Shown: positions 6,865 to 10,210 of the stretch, one piece after another | Numbering within the stretch: position 1 is the first letter of the stretch | Layout: the number at the start of each line of letters is the position of its first letter | DNA from: Proteobacteria bacterium SG_bin4 | GTDB taxonomy: Bacteria > Pseudomonadota > Gammaproteobacteria > Burkholderiales > Nitrosomonadaceae | Direction: 5' to 3' | DNA length: 10,210 nt | NCBI GenBank assembly: GCA_002083395.1 | Contig: LWDH01000026.1 | Coordinates: 1-10,210, forward strand | Made by a program: the position numbers and the translations under genes | Notes under the pieces: generated by a model | The model's database searches: none | What the model saw: only the letters and a program-made list of their open reading frames with translations | Told to the model about the DNA's origin: nothing

Positions 6865-8220
6865 TTAATCGGATTTATTATGCAACGCCAGTTTTTGTTC
6901 CAAATAATGAATCGAAAAGCCGCCGCGCAAGAACGTAGCATCGTTGAGTAAATCCCGATGCAAAGGAATGTTGGTTTTAATACCGGCCACGACCATTTCC
7001 GACAATGCAATCCGCATGCGTGCGATCGCTTGTTCACGGGTATCGCCATAAGCAATGATTTTACCGATCATCGAATCGTAATATGGGGGCACCATATAAT
7101 TGTGGTATACATGCGAATCAACCCGCACGCCGGGGCCGCCCGGCGCGTGATATTGCGTAATGCGGCCGGCGGAAGGCGTCAATTTGTAAGCATCTTCCGC
7201 ATTAATGCGGCATTCGATCGCGTGTCCCTTGAACACGATATCTTTCTGACCAACCGGCAATGCTAAACCAGCGGCCACATTGATTTGCGCTTGCACCAGA
7301 TCGATACCGGTAATTGCTTCTGTAACCGGATGTTCAACTTGCAAGCGAGTATTCATCTCTATGAAATAAAATTCATTATTTTCGAAGAGGAACTCGAACG
7401 TACCTACCCCTCGATATTTGATACGGCGGCAGGCATCCGCGCAACGTTCGCCGATTTTATTACGCAATTTCTCCGGAATACCGGGAGCAGGCGCTTCTTC
7501 CAGAATTTTTTGATGGCGGCGTTGCATCGAACAATCGCGCTCGCCCAAGTGAACTGCATTACCTTGTTCGTCAATCAATAGCTGGAATTCAATATGTCTT
7601 GGATTTTCCAAATACTTCTCAGCATAAACAGTCGGATTGCCAAACGCCGCTTGCGCCTCATTTCGCGTCATGATCAAAGCATTCGATAAAGCCGCTTCGG
7701 TATGTACCACGCGCATGCCGCGGCCGCCGCCGCCGCCAGCTGCTTTTAGAATGACAGGATAACCGATTTCCTTAACAATCTTTTTTACCTCATCAATATT
7801 GTCTGGCAACGCACCGTCGGACCCTGGAACACAGGGCACACCGGCATTCTTCATGGCATTTTTGGCGCTGACTTTATCACCCATCAAGCGGATCGTTTCC
7901 GGTCGCGGGCCAATGAAAACGAAACCGCTTTTTTCTACACGTTCGGCAAAATCTGCATTTTCGGATAAAAAACCGTATCCAGGATGAATCGCTTCTGCGT
8001 CAGTCACCTCAGCCGCACTAATGATGGCCGGAATATTGAGATAACTCTGCCCGACCGGTGCGGGGCCAATGCACACCGATTCATCGGCCAGCATCACATA
8101 TTTGGCTTCCGCATCCGCTTCGGAGTGCACGGCAACTGTTTTAATGCCCATTGCACGGCACGCGCGCTGAATGCGCAAAGCAATTTCACCCCGGTTCGCT
8201 ATAAGAATCTTCTCAAACAT
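6865..8220 (-). CDS. accC: Biotin carboxylase subunit of acetyl-CoA carboxylase
   Basis: A 451-aa ATP-grasp enzyme that carboxylates biotin on AccB with bicarbonate and ATP, the first half-reaction of fatty acid synthesis. The N-terminal domain begins MFEKILIANRGEIA, with HPGYGFLSEN at 79-88. The ATP-grasp part has Lys159, the glycine-rich loop AGGGGGRG (161-168) and HQK (236-238). Glu288, Arg292, Glu296 and Arg338 occupy positions matching the catalytic and bicarbonate/biotin residues of the 449-aa E. coli enzyme, so it should be active. The C-terminus has the usual extension ending in EQKLALHNKSD. The gene starts 24 nt after accB, typical of the accBC operon; AAGAGA lies just upstream as a possible ribosome binding site. 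Confidence 0.98.
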   Translation of the reverse strand: MFEKILIANRGEIALRIQRACRAMGIKTVAVHSEADAEAKYVMLADESVCIGPAPVGQSYLNIPAIISAAEVTDAEAIHPGYGFLSENADFAERVEKSGFVFIGPRPETIRLMGDKVSAKNAMKNAGVPCVPGSDGALPDNIDEVKKIVKEIGYPVILKAAGGGGGRGMRVVHTEAALSNALIMTRNEAQAAFGNPTVYAEKYLENPRHIEFQLLIDEQGNAVHLGERDCSMQRRHQKILEEAPAPGIPEKLRNKIGERCADACRRIKYRGVGTFEFLFENNEFYFIEMNTRLQVEHPVTEAITGIDLVQAQINVAAGLALPVGQKDIVFKGHAIECRINAEDAYKLTPSAGRITQYHAPGGPGVRVDSHVYHNYMVPPYYDSMIGKIIAYGDTREQAIARMRIALSEMVVAGIKTNIPLHRDLLNDATFLRGGFSIHYLEQKLALHNKSD

Positions 8221-8244
8221 GGTTATCTGATCTCTTTCAGATAA

Positions 8245-8727
8245 TTATTCGATAACAAACAACGGTTCGCCGTACTCAACCGGCTGGCCGTTTTCAAGTA
8301 AAATCGCTTTGATCACTCCGCTTTTATCCGCTTCGATCTCATTCAGCAATTTCATTGCTTCGATAATGCACAGCGTATCGCCCTCTTTGACGCTTTGTCC
8401 AACTTCGACGAATGGATTCGCACCCGGCGAAGCTGCCCGGTAGAAGGTTCCCACCATTGGGGATTTAACCACATGACCATCTAAAACAGCTTTTGCGGTA
8501 GAAGCAGGACCATCCGAAGCATCGGCATTTCCAGGTGTTGCAACTGTCATGGACTGCGGCGAGGCTTGCATCATGGCTGGCATGGCCTGCGGCATAATGG
8601 CATAATTCGGCGCGCCTGACCCAGGTTTGCTAATTCTGACTTTTTCCTCACCTTCGGTAATTTCCAGTTCGGCAATGCTTGATTCCTCAACCAATTCTAT
8701 GAGCTTCTTTAGCTTTCTTAAATCCAT
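8245..8727 (-). CDS. accB: Biotin carboxyl carrier protein of acetyl-CoA carboxylase
   Basis: A 160-aa carrier subunit. The N-terminal helix MDLRKLKKLIELVEES (1-16) is typical of AccB. An Ala/Pro/Met/Gln-rich flexible linker spans about 38-80. The C-terminal biotinyl domain (about 82-160) carries EAMKLLNEI, with Lys126 as the biotin attachment site, and has the protruding 'thumb' segment (SPGANPFVEVG) found in bacterial BCCPs. The ATG at 8727 is chosen because GGGAG lies 7 nt before it; an in-frame TTG two codons upstream almost abuts that site and is unlikely to be the start. AccB shuttles carboxybiotin between AccC and the AccAD transferase. A 15-nt palindrome adjoins the ribosome binding site. 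In E. coli, AccB autoregulates its own operon; whether that holds here is unknown. Confidence 0.97.
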   Translation of the reverse strand: MDLRKLKKLIELVEESSIAELEITEGEEKVRISKPGSGAPNYAIMPQAMPAMMQASPQSMTVATPGNADASDGPASTAKAVLDGHVVKSPMVGTFYRAASPGANPFVEVGQSVKEGDTLCIIEAMKLLNEIEADKSGVIKAILLENGQPVEYGEPLFVIE

Positions 8728-8738
8728 TTTCAATCTCC

Positions 8739-8753
8739 CGAGGTAGTACCTCG
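8739..8753. promoter_or_regulatory. Palindrome against the accB ribosome binding site
   Basis: CGAGGTA-G-TACCTCG is a perfect odd palindrome with 7-bp arms. On the accB transcript its 3' arm runs straight into the GGGAG ribosome binding site. It could be a protein operator or, as RNA, affect access to the translation start. The single-base centre makes a tight RNA hairpin poor unless the inner pairs open, so DNA binding seems likelier. Confidence 0.35.
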
Positions 8754-8795
8754 CTCCAAGGTCGTTTTATCAATAAATAATTCGTAGTGAGAAAA

Positions 8796-8815
8796 CGCAA
8801 CATCATGACATTGCG
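8796..8815. promoter_or_regulatory. Dyad in the aroQ-accB gap
   Basis: A 20-bp dyad with outer arms CGCAA/TTGCG and a central TCATGA palindrome, eight of ten positions symmetric. On the minus strand it is followed by TTTT, so it could act as a weak attenuator or terminator after aroQ, or as an operator for accB. Confidence 0.3.
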
Positions 8816-8839
8816 TAAAGAAAAAGTTTATAAAATAAG

Positions 8840-9274
8840 TCAGTATGATGTCATGGCATATTCCAACGCCAATTCATATCCCTTAGCACCCAAACCACTG
8901 ATGACGCCAATCGCCAAATCCGAAAAATAAGAATGATGCCGGAAGGTTTCGCGAGAATAGATATTCGATAAATGCACTTCGATAAAAGGTAGACGAACCG
9001 CTGCAATCGCATCACGTAACGCAACACTGGTATGTGTGTATGCAGCCGGATTGATTATGATGAAATCAGTCCCGTCTTGCATTGTTTGCTGAATTCGTTC
9101 AATCAAAGCCGATTCGGCATTATTCTGGAAGAAATCCAGCTTAAATCCGGTATTTTCGGCTAATTTACTTAATTTTCTGTTAATATCTTGTAAGGTTGTT
9201 CCACCATATATTTCCGGCTCCCGAACCCCTAGAAGATTCAGATTGGGACCATGGATAATCAAGATATTTTTCAT
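8840..9274 (-). CDS. aroQ: Type II 3-dehydroquinate dehydratase
   Basis: A 144-aa type II dehydroquinase, third step of the shikimate pathway (3-dehydroquinate to 3-dehydroshikimate), a cytoplasmic flavodoxin-like enzyme that usually forms dodecamers. Visible: the signature IIHGPNLNLLG (6-16), Arg18 and the catalytic Tyr23 on the flexible lid (REPEIYG), the NPAAYTH motif with Asn75 and His81, the catalytic His101 in EVHLSN, and Arg108 in SRETFRHHS. All expected active-site residues are present. The start at 9274 is preferred over the in-frame ATG at 9295 because it begins directly with the family's first strand and gives a typical length; GAAGAA precedes it. First gene of the acc cluster. The upstream region (9275-9404) is AT-rich, with a possible TACAAT -10 (9370-9365) but no clear -35. 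Confidence 0.96.
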   Translation of the reverse strand: MKNILIIHGPNLNLLGVREPEIYGGTTLQDINRKLSKLAENTGFKLDFFQNNAESALIERIQQTMQDGTDFIIINPAAYTHTSVALRDAIAAVRLPFIEVHLSNIYSRETFRHHSYFSDLAIGVISGLGAKGYELALEYAMTSY

Positions 9275-9404
9275 TGTAGTTTTCTTCGAATCCATATACG
9301 AATTATGGACTGTTGTAGCTAAAATGTACAGTTTTTTGATGAAAATCGCCGAACTTAAGCGAAAATTGTAACAAACACAATGAATCTGATCGTTAACTAA
9401 GCAA

Positions 9405-9478
9405 CCACCGGCTAAAGCTAGCGGGCTTGAGTTACGGACTGAAAGTCCGGATGCTCGTCGACTAAACGACGCTCCTTA
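9405..9478 (-). ncRNA. Three-hairpin structure resembling an IS200/IS605 right end / TnpB omega-RNA scaffold
   Basis: Read on the minus strand, three hairpins follow one another: CGTCG-loop-CGACG (9471-9456), CGGACT-TTC-AGTCCG (9449-9435) and CCGCTAGC-TTTA-GCCGGTGG (9424-9405). The last pairs at seven of eight positions as minus-strand RNA, counting two G-U pairs, but clearly less well on the plus strand, so the minus strand is the likely structured one. Serial hairpins ending in a CCGGC-TTTA-GCCGG-type terminal hairpin are known from the right ends of IS200/IS605 elements, where they form the 3' scaffold of the RNA guide used by TnpB. A TAA at 9478-9476 ends a short frame (NPNDNFKMEPKPK) just before it, as the tail of a tnpB could. 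No tnpB or tnpA body is present. Family call by recall only. Confidence 0.4.
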
Positions 9479-9537
9479 TTTCGGTTTCGGTTCCATTTTA
9501 AAATTATCGTTTGGATTTGGCCCAAAATGATGGGCGG

Positions 9538-9557
9538 ATTCAACTTCGAAGTGCAAC
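9538..9557 (+). repeat. Left terminal inverted repeat of the IS30-like remnant
   Basis: The 20 bases match the reverse complement of 10191-10210 at 19 positions; the only difference is position 7 (C against T). It lies 73 bp upstream of the transposase start codon. Confidence 0.8.
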
Positions 9558-9630
9558 TTTTGTGAGGAAGTATATAGGCAAGCTGCGATAGTACCGGAGC
9601 TGCTTAAACGGCCAAGTAAAAGGAGCGCAG

Positions 9631-10208
9631 ATGAGGCACTACAAGCAGCCCACCGAGAGCAACGATAGCAGATTTCCGGTTTGAAGAAAGCGGGGTTGAA
9701 CCAAACGCAAATTGCGGATGAAGTGGGCGTAGACAAGCCGACGGTTTCCCGGGAATCTAGACGAAACAAAGGCCGTCGCGGCTGGCATCCCAAGCAGGCA
9801 CAGGAATTACGGGATGAACGCCGGAAGAAATGTGTCAACGCACAGCGTTTCTCATTGCCGGAATGGGCGGAAATTAAACGGTTGATCCGGTTGGGCCATG
9901 AGTCCGGAACACGCATCTTGCCGGCTTGCGCTGGAATGCGGGTTGAGAATCAGCCATGAGACGGCCTACGTGCACATTTATGAAGACAAGCGCCGGAGCA
10001 TGATCAGGAACCGGATCGGCATTCACGAACGCCCGGCCCCAAGGGAATGGAGTTGATTGAAGTTACCCCGGAACAAGTTCAGTGGGCAGTGAATAGACTC
10101 AATCATCGGCTGCGCAAGGTGCTTGGATTCAGAACCCCGTTTGAGATATTCTTCGGAAAAACGGTGCGCTATACCCAATCACCGTCAGGTGTTGCACTTC
10201 GAAATTGA
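9631..10208 (+). pseudogene. IS30-family transposase, frameshifted and lacking its catalytic core
   Basis: The original start is probably the ATG at 9631 (MRHYKQ), behind AGGAG at 9621-9625. A one-base loss near 9655 shifts the frame, and a TAG follows where the family has Tyr (EQR-stop-QISGLKKAG). The helix-turn-helix then reads on intact (NQTQIADEVGVDKPTVSRE, 9696-9752). An extra C at 9896/9897 shifts the frame again at LG-MSPE; the reading continues through LRISHETAYVHIYEDKR. About 20 residues seem missing before MIRNRIGIHERP. Near 10038 the sequence jumps to the C-terminal part PKGMELIEVTPEQVQWAVNR, ending VALRN-stop at 10206-10208 inside the right inverted repeat. The whole DDE catalytic region, some 130-150 residues, is absent. 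Expected intact length is about 320-340 aa. The protein is surely inactive as a transposase. Confidence 0.88.
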
Positions 10209-10210
10209 AT
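10191..10210 (-). repeat. Right terminal inverted repeat of the IS30-like remnant
   Basis: Inverse partner of the left repeat, 19 of 20 bases matching. The transposase stop codon lies inside it, an arrangement often seen in compact insertion sequences. It may continue past the window edge. Confidence 0.8.

Larger units (their letters stand above)
5010..9274 (-). other. Probable aroQ-accB-accC-prmA-zinc ribbon operon
   Basis: Five minus-strand genes run in one direction. Gaps are 112 nt (aroQ-accB), 24 nt (accB-accC), 33 nt (accC-prmA) and 97 nt (prmA-zinc ribbon). The same order is common in beta- and gammaproteobacteria. The larger first gap contains dyads and may hold an additional promoter for accB. 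No strong intrinsic terminator was seen after the last gene; the converging dehydrogenase ends only 49 bp away. Confidence 0.7.
9538..10210 (+). mobile_element. Internally deleted IS30-family insertion sequence remnant
   Basis: The element is bounded by matching inverted repeats at 9538-9557 and 10191-10210 and contains the two ends of an IS30-type transposase gene. At about 673 bp it is well short of the roughly 1.0-1.2 kb usual for the family, because the centre of the transposase gene is missing. The outer edges may extend a few bases further; the right edge coincides with the end of the window, so the target duplication cannot be checked. It cannot move itself, but with both ends kept it could in principle be moved in trans by a related transposase. 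Confidence 0.8.

Noticed and set aside
6843..6870. Intrinsic terminator between accC and prmA (T-run on the minus strand).
   Set aside because: No stable stem precedes the T-run, and the genes are a normal operon pair.
8728..8733. TTG start for accB two codons upstream.
   Set aside because: It almost abuts the GGGAG site; the ATG at 8727 has correct 7-nt spacing and the usual AccB N-terminus.
9275..9295. ATG start for aroQ at 9295.
   Set aside because: It adds seven residues absent from the family and has no ribosome binding site.
9476..9916. A 146-aa minus-strand open frame antisense to the IS30 transposase remnant.
   Set aside because: It is the reverse strand of the recognisable transposase N-terminus and its composition is not protein-like; only its last dozen codons, outside the IS30 repeat, were considered as a possible tnpB tail.

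Overview
The window looks like chromosome of a betaproteobacterium. Moderate GC, the gene order aroQ-accB-accC-prmA followed by a zinc-ribbon/DUF3426 gene, and the types of lipoprotein and alcohol dehydrogenase all fit a Nitrosomonadaceae-like organism; the family assignment is an inference from protein flavour, not a database result.

Left part (1-3470). A minus-strand gene (85-1344) encodes a 419-aa lipoprotein that I do not recognise. It contains an internal duplication of about 90 residues. It diverges from a plus-strand Slp-family outer-membrane lipoprotein gene (1632-2162). The 287-bp region between them holds two perfect inverted repeats. Next comes a minus-strand diguanylate cyclase (2190-3272) with intact active and inhibitory sites.

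Middle (3474-4960). A translationally coupled plus-strand pair encodes a small antibiotic-biosynthesis-monooxygenase-fold (ABM) protein and an iron-containing-type alcohol dehydrogenase in which two of the usual metal-site positions are changed. Their substrate is unknown.

Right-centre (5010-9274, minus strand). This is a housekeeping cluster read in the order aroQ (type II dehydroquinase), accB and accC (biotin carboxyl carrier protein and biotin carboxylase of acetyl-CoA carboxylase), prmA (ribosomal protein L11 methyltransferase) and a zinc-ribbon membrane protein. Small dyads lie in the aroQ-accB gap, one of them against the accB ribosome binding site.

Right edge (9300-10210). Upstream of aroQ are mobile-DNA remnants. 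A compact three-hairpin sequence on the minus strand resembles the right end (omega-RNA/RE region) of an IS200/IS605-type element without its tnpB. Beside it is an IS30-family element that keeps both terminal inverted repeats but is internally deleted, frameshifted and missing its whole DDE catalytic core. The IS30 remnant may be nested inside the IS605-like element, with the rest of that element beyond the right edge. No tRNA, rRNA or CRISPR array was seen. The clearest candidates for something new are the orphan omega-RNA-like structure and the duplicated-module lipoprotein.
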